Positions 7,114 through 13,391 of a DNA stretch of 13,391 bases are shown one piece after another. Source of the stretch: Paracoccaceae bacterium (GTDB taxonomy: Bacteria; Pseudomonadota; Alphaproteobacteria; Rhodobacterales; Rhodobacteraceae); NCBI GenBank assembly GCA_002400675.1, contig NVQY01000034.1:1-13391 (forward strand), written 5' to 3'. A program made the position numbers and the translations under genes. The notes under the pieces are model-generated. The model was not told the DNA's origin. It made no database searches and was given only the letters and a program-made list of their open reading frames with translations. Numbering within the stretch: position 1 is the first letter of the stretch; each line of letters begins with the position of its first letter.

Positions 7114-7225
7114 CAAAGTGTTTGCGTGCGCGTTCGCGCCAGAAAAGCAAATAACAGCGCTGGAAACAATCAGATATTTCTACTTTCAGGTATAAGTTTA
7201 ACCGCCGGTTGCCGCGCCCCGCCCG

Positions 7226-7543
7226 TCACAGCATAATCTGCAACCGCCCGTCCTCCTCGCGGCACGGGAAAACCTTTAACGCGCGCGTGGCCGGGGCCGA
7301 AATGGGCCGCCCGTCGCGCACGTCAAACGCCCCCTGATGCAGCGGGCATTCGATGACATGACCGTCAAAATACCCATCGCAAAGATCCGCCCCGCCGTGG
7401 GTGCACAGCGCCAGCGACACATGAAACCCGCTTGGCGTGTGGTAAACTGCCAGCCTGCGCGCGCCCAGATCGACCCGCGTGACCCACCCTTCTTCGATCT
7501 CGTCCAGGGCAATCAGATCGTGCCACGCGCCCTTACCGCTCAT
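7226..7543 (-). CDS. Rieske [2Fe-2S] ferredoxin, MocE-like
   Basis: A 105-residue soluble Rieske-type ferredoxin that would pass electrons to an oxygenase. Cluster ligands are CTHGG (Cys47, His49) and CPLHQGAF (Cys66, His69), the standard C-x-H...C-x2-H spacing, with the typical ending ALKVFPCREEDGRLQI. Its ATG at 7543 lies inside the upstream oxygenase gene, giving an 11-base overlap that suggests translational coupling; in-frame starts at 7558 and 7561 are less well placed. The pairing of a desaturase-fold oxygenase with a Rieske ferredoxin recalls MocD-MocE of rhizopine demethylation in Sinorhizobium. No ferredoxin reductase is in the window. It could also serve the VanA-type oxygenase at 10885-11919, whose partner is likewise absent. 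Confidence 0.9.
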   Translation of the reverse strand: MSGKGAWHDLIALDEIEEGWVTRVDLGARRLAVYHTPSGFHVSLALCTHGGADLCDGYFDGHVIECPLHQGAFDVRDGRPISAPATRALKVFPCREEDGRLQIML

Positions 7544-8504
7544 CGCGCGCACCCCCATCAAGACCCGGTCCCCGGTGGGTCAGAACCTGACGCAGAATAT
7601 CGCGATGCGCGCCGAAATAGCCGCCGCTTTGCACATGGATATGGGTTTTCAGCATATCGTGCAACCGTGGCAGGGCATGGAACGGAACCGACGAAACATA
7701 GTGATGTTCGGCGTGGTAATTCATGTTCCAGCACAGGAATTTCCACGGCAGGGAAACCAGATTTGTGCGTGTGTTTTCATGCATTTGCGCCACCAAAGGC
7801 CGCCCCACATGTTCGGTCATGCGTACAAACCGCATCACCGGCTCGCCCAGCAAAAGCGGGATGAACCAATACCACAAAGGCCCCCACCAACTGAACGTGA
7901 CCATGGCCGCCAAAATCAGCGCATAAAGCCCCGCCATGATCCGCGCCTCGCGGAAAATCGCGCCCTGTTCGACCCGTGGCACAAACCGCTTTTCCTGCGC
8001 GCTTAGCCGACCGGCGACATGGCGAAACAGCTCGGTAAACTTGGTGCGCCAATACGGGATCGCGGTGAGATAGAACAGATATTGGCCGATGGTTTCCGGG
8101 GTCGGTATCAGCTCAGGATCATCACCCGGCAGCTGCGTATAGGTGTGATGATCGCAATGCTCATAACGAAAATGCTTGTGCGGCAGCATGATGATAAAGC
8201 CACAGATATACCCCACCACATTGTTCAGCCAACGGGTGCGAAACACCGAATAATGCACGCATTCATGTTGCAGCGAAAAATGATGCACCAGAACGATGCC
8301 CTGCACGAACATCGCCGGCCATATCCACAAGCTGTTGAAACTAATCGCGATTAATGTGCTTGTCAGGCCCAGCACCCCAACCCAGACCACCAGTCGCAAC
8401 AGGGCAGGGCGGTTTGATCGCTGCATCAGGGATTTCAGGTCGCCACGGCTTAACTTGCCCTCGGCCAGCGCTTGGGTAAGGGGGGTGATAATTGCGTTGG
8501 TCAT
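7533..8504 (-). CDS. Membrane di-iron oxygenase, fatty-acid-desaturase fold, MocD-like
   Basis: A 323-residue integral-membrane non-haem di-iron enzyme. The three histidine clusters are complete: H80-ECV-H84, H116-CD-H119-H120 and H264-AE-H267-H268, with an additional conserved-looking His232 (MTEHVG). Hydrophobic segments lie near 36-56, 60-76, 95-108, 190-206 and 208-222. Relatives include fatty acid desaturases, alkane/xylene hydroxylases and MocD; co-translation with a Rieske ferredoxin argues for a small-molecule hydroxylase or O/N-demethylase rather than lipid desaturation. ATG 8504 has GAGG about eight bases upstream. It follows the NicX/M29-like gene after 157 bases on the same strand; I see no gene in that gap. 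If it is a demethylase, its by-product would be formaldehyde. The fold is certain; the MocD-like function is inference. Confidence 0.88.
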   Translation of the reverse strand: MTNAIITPLTQALAEGKLSRGDLKSLMQRSNRPALLRLVVWVGVLGLTSTLIAISFNSLWIWPAMFVQGIVLVHHFSLQHECVHYSVFRTRWLNNVVGYICGFIIMLPHKHFRYEHCDHHTYTQLPGDDPELIPTPETIGQYLFYLTAIPYWRTKFTELFRHVAGRLSAQEKRFVPRVEQGAIFREARIMAGLYALILAAMVTFSWWGPLWYWFIPLLLGEPVMRFVRMTEHVGRPLVAQMHENTRTNLVSLPWKFLCWNMNYHAEHHYVSSVPFHALPRLHDMLKTHIHVQSGGYFGAHRDILRQVLTHRGPGLDGGARDER

Positions 8505-8661
8505 GATGATCCTCGCAGTTGGCAGGCACGAATTTCCTTCCAGATCCTGTGCCCGCGCCGGAGACGGGAGTGCTCCGCACCATGGTCGGGATCACGCGAA
8601 ACGCATGGGCCGATGCCATTGATCACGCAGGTAAAAGGCAAACCGGCATCCTGTCCAGCGA

Positions 8662-9762
8662 TTACTTGGCGCGCCGGAATCCGATGTCGGTGTCGGGGGC
8701 CTTAAACAACGCGGCGGCACAGGGGAAAGCGGCCAGAATATCCGACCCACCGGGCAGCAAATGCGCCTGAAACACGCCGTTTTCCCAGATCGCCACGCCG
8801 TCAACCACCACTGTCGCGTCGATGATATTCCACGAGATTTCGCCAGGGGCATAGGCCCCGCAGGTGTGAAAATGCAGGATGCGCGGATTGCCAAACGCCG
8901 CCCCGCCCCAGCGTTCGTAATTGTCGCGCATGTCCCACGGATAGCCACAGCCCGGATGAATGCCTGCGTGCCATGAATGGATGAAATTGCGTTCAATTCC
9001 AAACAGTTCCGACACATAATCATAATGTCGGTTGGCGATCTCCACGTCCTTGGCCGCGCCTTCGAACCCGGTCAGGCGACCATCCTCGAACAGCGCCAGA
9101 ACCGGGCCGTCAAACTCGACGGTGTAATTGTCATAATAGCGCGACCCGGTGCCGGTCAAAAAGCCGGGCAGGGCGGCGCGCCCGGAAAAGCTGTGCGCGG
9201 GGATCGGCGTGAACACCGACATGGGAAAGCGCAGGATCGACGTATCACCCGTCGCACTCAGGTTCATTTCCGCCTTGCCGGTGAAATCGGTCCCGGCCGG
9301 ACAGGTAACGTGAATGGTCTGGGATTGGGCCAGATGCGCATTCACCCGCTCCTTGATCTGCATGAACGCTTCGTGGTGGCCATTGCCAAAACCCGAGCCG
9401 AACAATTCCTTGGTGACCGCAAAACTGACGATGATCTTTTTGCCCGCCGGCATGTCGGAAAACCGCAACTGATCACCAAGACGGGCCAGAAACAACACGA
9501 TGTCAGCGCCGTCGAATTTCTTTAGCAACTCTGGCGTCAGCGCCGGTTTGTCCGGGTTGAACCCCACATCAATGGTATCCACATGCAGGCCAAGCTGATG
9601 TGCGGCGCGGGTCACAACCTCAAGCGAATCGTGGTCGAAATAACCATATTCCGGCGGCTCATAAACGATTAGCAATCGGTCACCGGTCTGCGCCCCGGCG
9701 CAATTGGCCAACAGGTTGCGGGCACCGGATTCCGGCGTCGTCACTGGTATTGTTTGGGGCAC
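8662..9762 (-). CDS. M29/NicX-like metalloprotein (aminopeptidase T / 2,5-dihydroxypyridine dioxygenase superfamily)
   Basis: About 366 residues with the layout of the AmpS/NicX superfamily: an N-terminal Rossmann-like part (TGDRLLIVYEPPEYGYFD at 26-43), a middle VTCPAGTDFTG (152-162), and a C-terminal metal-site region with SWHAGIHPG (263-271), LHFHTCGAY (296-304) and ATVVVDG (316-322). The superfamily includes metallo-aminopeptidases and NicX, the iron ring-opening dioxygenase of nicotinate breakdown. The usual late H-x-D ligand pair before the final beta strand is not visible; GEISWN (307-312) stands there. The reading frame extends to 9969, but that overlaps LysR 2 and its operator. I prefer GTG 9762 (AAGGA seven bases upstream); ATG 9816 is an alternative without a ribosome binding site. 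Among oxygenases, a ring-opening role is more likely than peptidase; this is uncertain. Confidence 0.7.
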   Translation of the reverse strand: MPQTIPVTTPESGARNLLANCAGAQTGDRLLIVYEPPEYGYFDHDSLEVVTRAAHQLGLHVDTIDVGFNPDKPALTPELLKKFDGADIVLFLARLGDQLRFSDMPAGKKIIVSFAVTKELFGSGFGNGHHEAFMQIKERVNAHLAQSQTIHVTCPAGTDFTGKAEMNLSATGDTSILRFPMSVFTPIPAHSFSGRAALPGFLTGTGSRYYDNYTVEFDGPVLALFEDGRLTGFEGAAKDVEIANRHYDYVSELFGIERNFIHSWHAGIHPGCGYPWDMRDNYERWGGAAFGNPRILHFHTCGAYAPGEISWNIIDATVVVDGVAIWENGVFQAHLLPGGSDILAAFPCAAALFKAPDTDIGFRRAK

Positions 9763-9807
9763 AATCAGATCCTTTGCGGTCTGGTGAAACTGCGGGTTTG
9801 GCGGCGA

Positions 9808-9852
9808 AAAAACCATTTGAATGGCGTAATAAAAACCATTAGTTAAACTAAT
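9808..9852. promoter_or_regulatory. Operator cluster between the NicX/M29-like gene and LysR 2
   Basis: Three overlapping patterns fill this divergent control region. ATTAGTT-A-AACTAAT (9838-9852) is a perfect 15-bp palindrome containing a LysR-type T-N11-A box (9839-9851) and ending directly at the LysR 2 start codon. CCATT-TG-AATGG (9813-9824) is a perfect 12-bp dyad. AAAAACCATT occurs at 9808-9817 and 9831-9840, 23 bp apart. The position fits autoregulation of LysR 2 and control of the leftward genes. Confidence 0.6.
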
Positions 9853-10791
9853 ATGATCCTGAGTCTGCCGTACACCGCCCTGCGCGCCTTCGAAGTAGTC
9901 GTCCGCCGCTCGAATTTCAGCGCCGCCGCCGAAGAGCTTGGCGTCAGTCAAAGCGCGATCAGCCAGCATGTCAAATCACTTGAAGAGTGGCTGGGTCAGG
10001 AATTGCTGACACGCGGCGCGCGCAAATCGGTGCCGACGCGCGAAGGCGAACAACTGGCGCGCGCGATTACCGAAGGGTTGGGGCGTATATCGGACGTCTG
10101 CGCCGAGTTGCGGGATCAAAACCGCGCGGATAAATCCATTATCATCAGTTGCTTGCCCGGCTTCGCCTATACTTGGCTGTTTCCGCGTCTGTTACGGTTT
10201 GATTTCGCCCATCCGCATTTGTCGGTCTCGATTGTCACCGACACCGGGCGTCATCCGTTCTCTGGCTCGGACGCGGATGTGGGCATTCGCTATGGGTTTG
10301 GCGACCACCTTGGGTTTCACGTCGAACAGCTGATGCAGGAACGCATTTTCCCGGTCTGCGCGCCGTCATTACTTTCGGAAGGTGCCGGGTTGGCGTCGAT
10401 CAACGACCTGTCGCGCCACACGCTGTTGCACGACGAACACGATGATTTTCGCGGCTCAAAACCAAACTGGGACTTTTGGGCGCGCGAATGTGACATGGTG
10501 CTGCCCAAACCGGCCGAGGAACGCCAGTTTGGCCAATCCAACATGGTCATACAGGCCGCTGTTGAGGGGTTTGGCATCGCTTTGGGCCGCGAACCTTTGG
10601 TGATTGACGCGTTGACAGAGGGGCGATTGGTGCGCCCATTTGCCGAAATCGCCCGCTCGCCGCTGTCCTATTGGCTGGTGCATCGCCGCAGCGCCAAGGA
10701 ATCCCGCAAGATCGACGAATTCCTCTGCTGGATTCGCGCAGAGGTTCAGGACCAGCCCGATATTCCGCCACCAGTTCAGGCCTCTGATTAG
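9853..10791 (+). CDS. LysR-type transcriptional regulator 2 (GcvA-like)
   Basis: A 312-residue LysR-family regulator. The N-terminal helix-turn-helix matches the GcvA branch (LPYTALRAFEVVVRRSNFSA, then AAEELGVSQSAISQHVKSLE); the effector-binding domain spans about 95-295 and includes the branch-typical DADVGIRYG (near 138-146). A proline-rich tail ends the protein. It is divergent from the NicX/M29-oxygenase-ferredoxin group and co-directional with the Rieske oxygenase 93 bases downstream, so it probably governs one or both. The ATG at 9853 directly abuts a perfect palindrome and has no ribosome binding site, suggesting a leaderless or poorly translated mRNA and autorepression by occupancy of the start region. 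The start fits the family N-terminus well. The effector is unknown. Confidence 0.92.
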   Translation: MILSLPYTALRAFEVVVRRSNFSAAAEELGVSQSAISQHVKSLEEWLGQELLTRGARKSVPTREGEQLARAITEGLGRISDVCAELRDQNRADKSIIISCLPGFAYTWLFPRLLRFDFAHPHLSVSIVTDTGRHPFSGSDADVGIRYGFGDHLGFHVEQLMQERIFPVCAPSLLSEGAGLASINDLSRHTLLHDEHDDFRGSKPNWDFWARECDMVLPKPAEERQFGQSNMVIQAAVEGFGIALGREPLVIDALTEGRLVRPFAEIARSPLSYWLVHRRSAKESRKIDEFLCWIRAEVQDQPDIPPPVQASD

Positions 10792-10819
10792 CCTAACTTA
10801 TGGTTTTCATAAACAGAGC

Positions 10820-10837
10820 GGGCTGGATATCCGGCCC
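10820..10837. repeat. 18-base palindrome before the Rieske oxygenase
   Basis: GGGCTGGATATCCGGCCC is self-complementary apart from one G-T pair and lies 47 bases before the oxygenase ATG, in the 93-base gap after LysR 2. It could be an operator or a hairpin that separates expression of the two genes. There is no T-run. Confidence 0.35.
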
Positions 10838-10884
10838 CCCCGCGCACATAGTCAAACGGTACAAAATTCAGGAGCCTGCGTCAG

Positions 10885-11919
10885 ATGTTTTTGCGAAACT
10901 GTTGGTATGTCGCGGGGTGGAGCAAAGATTTTGACCGCTCTCTCAAGGCCGAAACCTATCTGGGCGAAAACGTCGTTCTCTACCGCTGTGAAAACGGCGA
11001 TCCGGTGGCGTTGGAAAACGCCTGCCCGCACCGCAAGCTACCGTTGTCGCAAGGCAATCTGATCGGTGACACGGTTGAATGCGGCTATCACGGGCTAAGG
11101 TTCAACTGCGCCGGCGCCTGCGTCGCCGCCCCCACCCAAAGCGCCAGCATTCCCCGGCGCGCGGTGGTGAAATCCTATCCGGTCGTGGACCGCTACAACC
11201 TGCTGTGGATCTGGATGGGCGACCCTGAATTGGCCGACCCGGACAAGATTTTCGAGGTCGCGAATTTTGACAATCCCAACTGGGGCTGCACCGATGGCGG
11301 CGCGCTGGACATAGACTGTAACTATCTGTGGATATGCGATAATCTGCTGGACCCCAGCCATGTGGCGTGGGTGCATGTCACCTCGTTCAAAGGTGCCGGC
11401 ACCGAAGAAGGCCCGCTGGACGTGCAAAAAACCGACCGCGGCGTAATCGTGTCGCGCTGGATTCACGGCAAACCGCCGTCGCCCTATTACGCCGATCTGG
11501 TGAAATTCAAAGGCGATTGCGACCGTTTGCAGCATTACGAGATGTGCCTGCCGGGAATCGGCCTGAACAAATCCATCTACACGCCGGTCGGCACTGGCGG
11601 CCCGGATATGCAGCCGGTCGATCTGACCTTCATCAACATTTCCTACAATTTCATGACCCCGATTGACGCCGACCGCACCCGTTATTTCTGGTTTCAGCAT
11701 CGCAACACCGATCCGCGTGACAAGGAAATATCGCAAAAGATGAATGCCGGGGCCTTCATGGCCTTTGGCGAGGACAAGGTGATCCTTGAAGAGGTTCACA
11801 AGGGCATGAAAAACCCCAAAACCCCCTATATCGACCTTGGGCTGGATGCGGGGGCCAAACAGTTCCGCCGCCATTTGTCGCGCGCGATCGAGGCCGAGAA
11901 AACCTCGGTTTCTGTCTGA
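10885..11919 (+). CDS. VanA-type Rieske non-haem iron oxygenase, alpha subunit
   Basis: A 344-residue cytosolic oxygenase. The Rieske cluster is CPHR (Cys47, His49) and CGYHGL (Cys66, His69). The catalytic iron site is visible in NLLDPSHVAWVH (His159, His164, with Asp156 as the electron-bridging residue) and the late AFGEDKVILEE (Asp297 as probable third ligand). Length and the start MFLRNCWYVAGW match the VanA (vanillate O-demethylase)/phthalate-oxygenase branch, whose members perform O- or N-demethylation or hydroxylation with NADH via a VanB-type reductase. No reductase is in the window; it may use the ferredoxin at 7226-7543 or one encoded elsewhere. AGGAG (10870-10874) lies ten bases before the ATG. 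It follows LysR 2 on the same strand and ends at a GC hairpin. Substrate unknown; vanillate itself is not indicated. Confidence 0.92.
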   Translation: MFLRNCWYVAGWSKDFDRSLKAETYLGENVVLYRCENGDPVALENACPHRKLPLSQGNLIGDTVECGYHGLRFNCAGACVAAPTQSASIPRRAVVKSYPVVDRYNLLWIWMGDPELADPDKIFEVANFDNPNWGCTDGGALDIDCNYLWICDNLLDPSHVAWVHVTSFKGAGTEEGPLDVQKTDRGVIVSRWIHGKPPSPYYADLVKFKGDCDRLQHYEMCLPGIGLNKSIYTPVGTGGPDMQPVDLTFINISYNFMTPIDADRTRYFWFQHRNTDPRDKEISQKMNAGAFMAFGEDKVILEEVHKGMKNPKTPYIDLGLDAGAKQFRRHLSRAIEAEKTSVSV

Positions 11920-11921
11920 CC

Positions 11922-11954
11922 CCGGCGGCGGGTGCTGTGACCACCCGTCGGCGG
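11922..11954 (+). terminator. GC-rich hairpin right after the Rieske oxygenase stop
   Basis: Arms 11922-11934 and 11942-11954 form a 13-bp stem with one mismatch and one G-U pair around a 7-base loop, starting three bases after the stop codon. It is followed by CAAAAG rather than a T-run, so it is a 3' stabiliser or a Rho-assisted end rather than a canonical terminator. Confidence 0.45.
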
Positions 11955-12018
11955 CAAAAGGGCGGGCCGTGACCCGCGCACCACCGGGTTTCCGGGCCGG
12001 ATCCTCTGATCACCCCGG

Positions 12019-12056
12019 GGCGCTAGCCACCAGCGCCTTGTGGGCCAAACTTTTTT
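12019..12056 (+). terminator. Possible terminator: hairpin followed by T6
   Basis: GGCGCT-AGCCACC-AGCGCC (12019-12037) is a perfect 6-bp stem, and a TTTTTT run lies at 12051-12056. The 13-base distance between stem and T-run is too long for a textbook terminator, so the call is weak. If real, it isolates the dehydratase gene from the oxygenase transcript. Confidence 0.3.
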
Positions 12057-12070
12057 GCACCGACGCACGC

Positions 12071-12116
12071 CCTTGATCCGCAAGGATTAATCGCGATTTT
12101 TGACAGATAGTGTCAA
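12071..12116. promoter_or_regulatory. Three adjacent palindromes upstream of the diol dehydratase
   Basis: CCTTG-ATCCG-CAAGG (12071-12085), AATCGCGATT (12089-12098) and TTGACA-N5-TGTCAA (12100-12116) stand side by side with centres about 15 bp apart, 84-129 bases before the dehydratase ATG. The last includes a consensus -35 hexamer. A second TTGACG (12139-12144) lies downstream but has no convincing -10 partner. The cluster looks like an operator/promoter region; no cobalamin-riboswitch signature was recognised in the 280-base gap 11920-12199. Confidence 0.45.
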
Positions 12117-12199
12117 GCGTTCGACCGGTGGAAACTCCTTGACGGCCCGGGAATGTGCCTCGCAACTAAGCGTAATTTGTGACGTGGCGAGGACGCGAA

Positions 12200-13391
12200 A
12201 TGACACAGCCGATGCCCCCTAAACCAAACCGCTGGCGGCGCTTTTCCGAATGGGATGACCGACCTTTGCGGCTGGATAATTTCGCCGTCGACGACCCGGA
12301 AAACGGCTTTTCCGTCAGCAACGGCGCGCGCGATCCGGCCCCGTCGCTAGTGATCAAAGACGGGCGCGTCACCGAAATGGACGGCGTTGACGAGGCCGAT
12401 TTCGACATGATCGACCTGTTCATCGCCCGCCATCATATCGACGTTCAGACCGCCCGCCAAACCATGGAAATCCCGGCTGGCGACGTGGCCCGGATGTTGG
12501 TCGACATGAACGTGCCACGCGCCGATCTGGTGCGGCTTTCACGCGGCATGACCGCGGCCCGCCTGACCCAAGTGGTGGCGCAACTGACGGCGATGGAACT
12601 GACCTTTGCCTACTCCAAAATGCGCGCCCGCAAGACCCCCGGCAATCAGGGCCATGTGACCAACGCCAAGGATGACCCGCTGCAACTGGTGGCCGATGCC
12701 GCCACCGCCGTCGCCTTTGGCTTTGACGAGATTGAAACCACCATGCGGGTGTCGCGCAACGCATGGTCCAACGCGCTGGCCTGTTGTGTCGGGGCCGCCG
12801 TCGGGCGCTGGGGGACGTTGTTTCAATGCTCCTCGGAAGAGGCCGAAGAGTTGCAGATCGGCATGGCCGGCTTCACCTCTTACGCCGAAACCGTGTCGGT
12901 CTATGGCACAGAAAAGGCGTTCATCGACGGCGACGACACCCCATGGTCCAAGGCATTTCTGACCAGCGCCTATGCGTCGCGCGGCATCAAAATGCGCTGT
13001 ACTTCTGGTGCGGGATCCGAGTTGCTGATGGGCTTTCACGAGTCCAAATCGCTGCTGTATCTTGAGGCGCGCTGTCTCTGTATGCAGCGGGCCATGGGCG
13101 CGCAGGGCACCCAGAACGGCGGCATCGACGGCGCGCCGCTGGCCGCCAGCATCGCCGGGGGCGTGCGTGAATTGATGGCGGAAAACCTGATCGCGGTGTG
13201 GCTGGACCTCGAATGCGCCTCGGGCAACGACGCGCGCAGTTCGGAATCGGAAATTCGGATCGGCGCAAAGATCACCCCGTTTCTGCTGGCTGGCTCTGAC
13301 TTTATCTGCTCGGGCTTTGGCACCATCCTCAAATACGACAACAGCTTTAACGCCTCGCTGTTCAACGGCGAGGAAATGGAGGATTTTCTGG
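12200..13391 (+). CDS. B12-dependent propanediol/glycerol dehydratase-family large subunit (runs off the right edge)
   Basis: The first 397 residues of a PduC/DhaB1-like large subunit; about 550 are usual. Adenosylcobalamin radical enzymes of this family convert 1,2-diols to aldehydes, working with medium and small subunits that should lie to the right. Alignment to my recollection of Klebsiella PduC is ungapped with a constant +9 offset. Substrate and cation ligands are all kept: Gln150, His152 (GNQGHVTN), Glu179 (DEIETT), Glu230 (YAETVSVYG), Gln305 (TQNGG), Asp344 (ASGND), Ser371 (CSGFG). Two pocket residues differ: Ser301 is Asp310 and Gln336 is Ala345. The ATG at 12200 has GAGGA eight bases upstream. 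No microcompartment shell gene is visible. It is probably the first gene of a new operon, separate from the oxygenase. The family is certain; the diol substrate may be unusual. Confidence 0.93.
   Translation, partial: MTQPMPPKPNRWRRFSEWDDRPLRLDNFAVDDPENGFSVSNGARDPAPSLVIKDGRVTEMDGVDEADFDMIDLFIARHHIDVQTARQTMEIPAGDVARMLVDMNVPRADLVRLSRGMTAARLTQVVAQLTAMELTFAYSKMRARKTPGNQGHVTNAKDDPLQLVADAATAVAFGFDEIETTMRVSRNAWSNALACCVGAAVGRWGTLFQCSSEEAEELQIGMAGFTSYAETVSVYGTEKAFIDGDDTPWSKAFLTSAYASRGIKMRCTSGAGSELLMGFHESKSLLYLEARCLCMQRAMGAQGTQNGGIDGAPLAASIAGGVRELMAENLIAVWLDLECASGNDARSSESEIRIGAKITPFLLAGSDFICSGFGTILKYDNSFNASLFNGEEMEDFL

Noticed and set aside
8505..8661. A small gene or RNA between the NicX/M29-like and MocD-like genes
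   Set aside because: Only an 8-base direct repeat (GATCACGC at 8590-8597 and 8621-8628) is seen; no supported frame with a ribosome binding site.
8977..9525. Plus-strand 182-residue frame within the NicX/M29-like gene
   Set aside because: Antisense shadow; the minus-strand product has coherent superfamily motifs.
9763..9969. Extended N-terminus of the NicX/M29-like protein up to 9969
   Set aside because: It would overlap LysR 2 and its palindromic control region, and the extra residues do not look like the family; a GTG at 9762 with a ribosome binding site is preferred.
11095..11874. Minus-strand 259-residue frame opposite the Rieske oxygenase
   Set aside because: Antisense to a gene with complete Rieske and iron-site motifs; no domain of its own.
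11920..12199. Cobalamin riboswitch before the B12-dependent dehydratase
   Set aside because: I looked for a B12-box-like sequence and the expected long structured leader and found none convincing; the palindromes there look like DNA operator sites.

Overview
The window looks like an accessory catabolic region of an alphaproteobacterium, most likely a marine Rhodobacteraceae (Roseobacter-type) genome. This rests on the GC-rich codon use, the PhoR-type kinase sequence and the densely packed, LysR-controlled transport and oxygenase operons. It is inference, not a database match. Both ends cut genes: a PhoR-like histidine kinase on the left (minus strand) and the large subunit of a coenzyme-B12-dependent diol/glycerol dehydratase on the right (plus strand).

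Left to right: PhoR-like kinase (1-587, minus, partial); an AstE/AspA/DoeB-type zinc N-deacylase (671-1693, minus); LysR regulator 1 (1890-2780, minus). Divergent from that regulator is a complete four-gene polar-amino-acid-type ABC importer: permease, periplasmic binding protein, permease, ATPase (2940-6406, plus). A leftward group faces it: NicX/M29-like metalloprotein (8662-9762), MocD-like membrane di-iron oxygenase of the desaturase fold (7533-8504), an overlapping MocE-like Rieske ferredoxin (7226-7543) and an AhpD-like protein (6445-7038). LysR regulator 2 (9853-10791, plus) is divergent from that group and is followed by a VanA-type Rieske oxygenase (10885-11919). After a structured 280-base gap comes the diol dehydratase gene (12200-13391 onward).

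My reading is that 671-11919 is one uptake and catabolism island with two LysR switches. The importer would bring in a small carboxylated, probably N-methylated or N-heterocyclic compound, two oxygenases would hydroxylate or demethylate it, the NicX/M29-like protein might open a ring, and the DoeB-like deacylase would release an amino acid from an N-acyl intermediate. The binding protein keeps the carboxylate-binding Arg of its family but has Ser where the family usually has the ammonium-binding Asp, which fits a ligand without a free alpha-amino group. The substrate is not proven. Homarine- or trigonelline-like pyridinium carboxylates and betaines are the candidates I would test first.

The dehydratase keeps every catalytic residue I can recall for Klebsiella diol dehydratase in an ungapped alignment, but differs at exactly the two substrate-pocket positions known to control substrate size (Ser301 to Asp, Gln336 to Ala). 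It may act on a non-standard diol.

No tRNA, rRNA, CRISPR array, insertion sequence or integrase is visible. No gene-free stretch exceeds 300 bases; the longest is 11920-12199, which holds hairpins and three adjacent palindromes.
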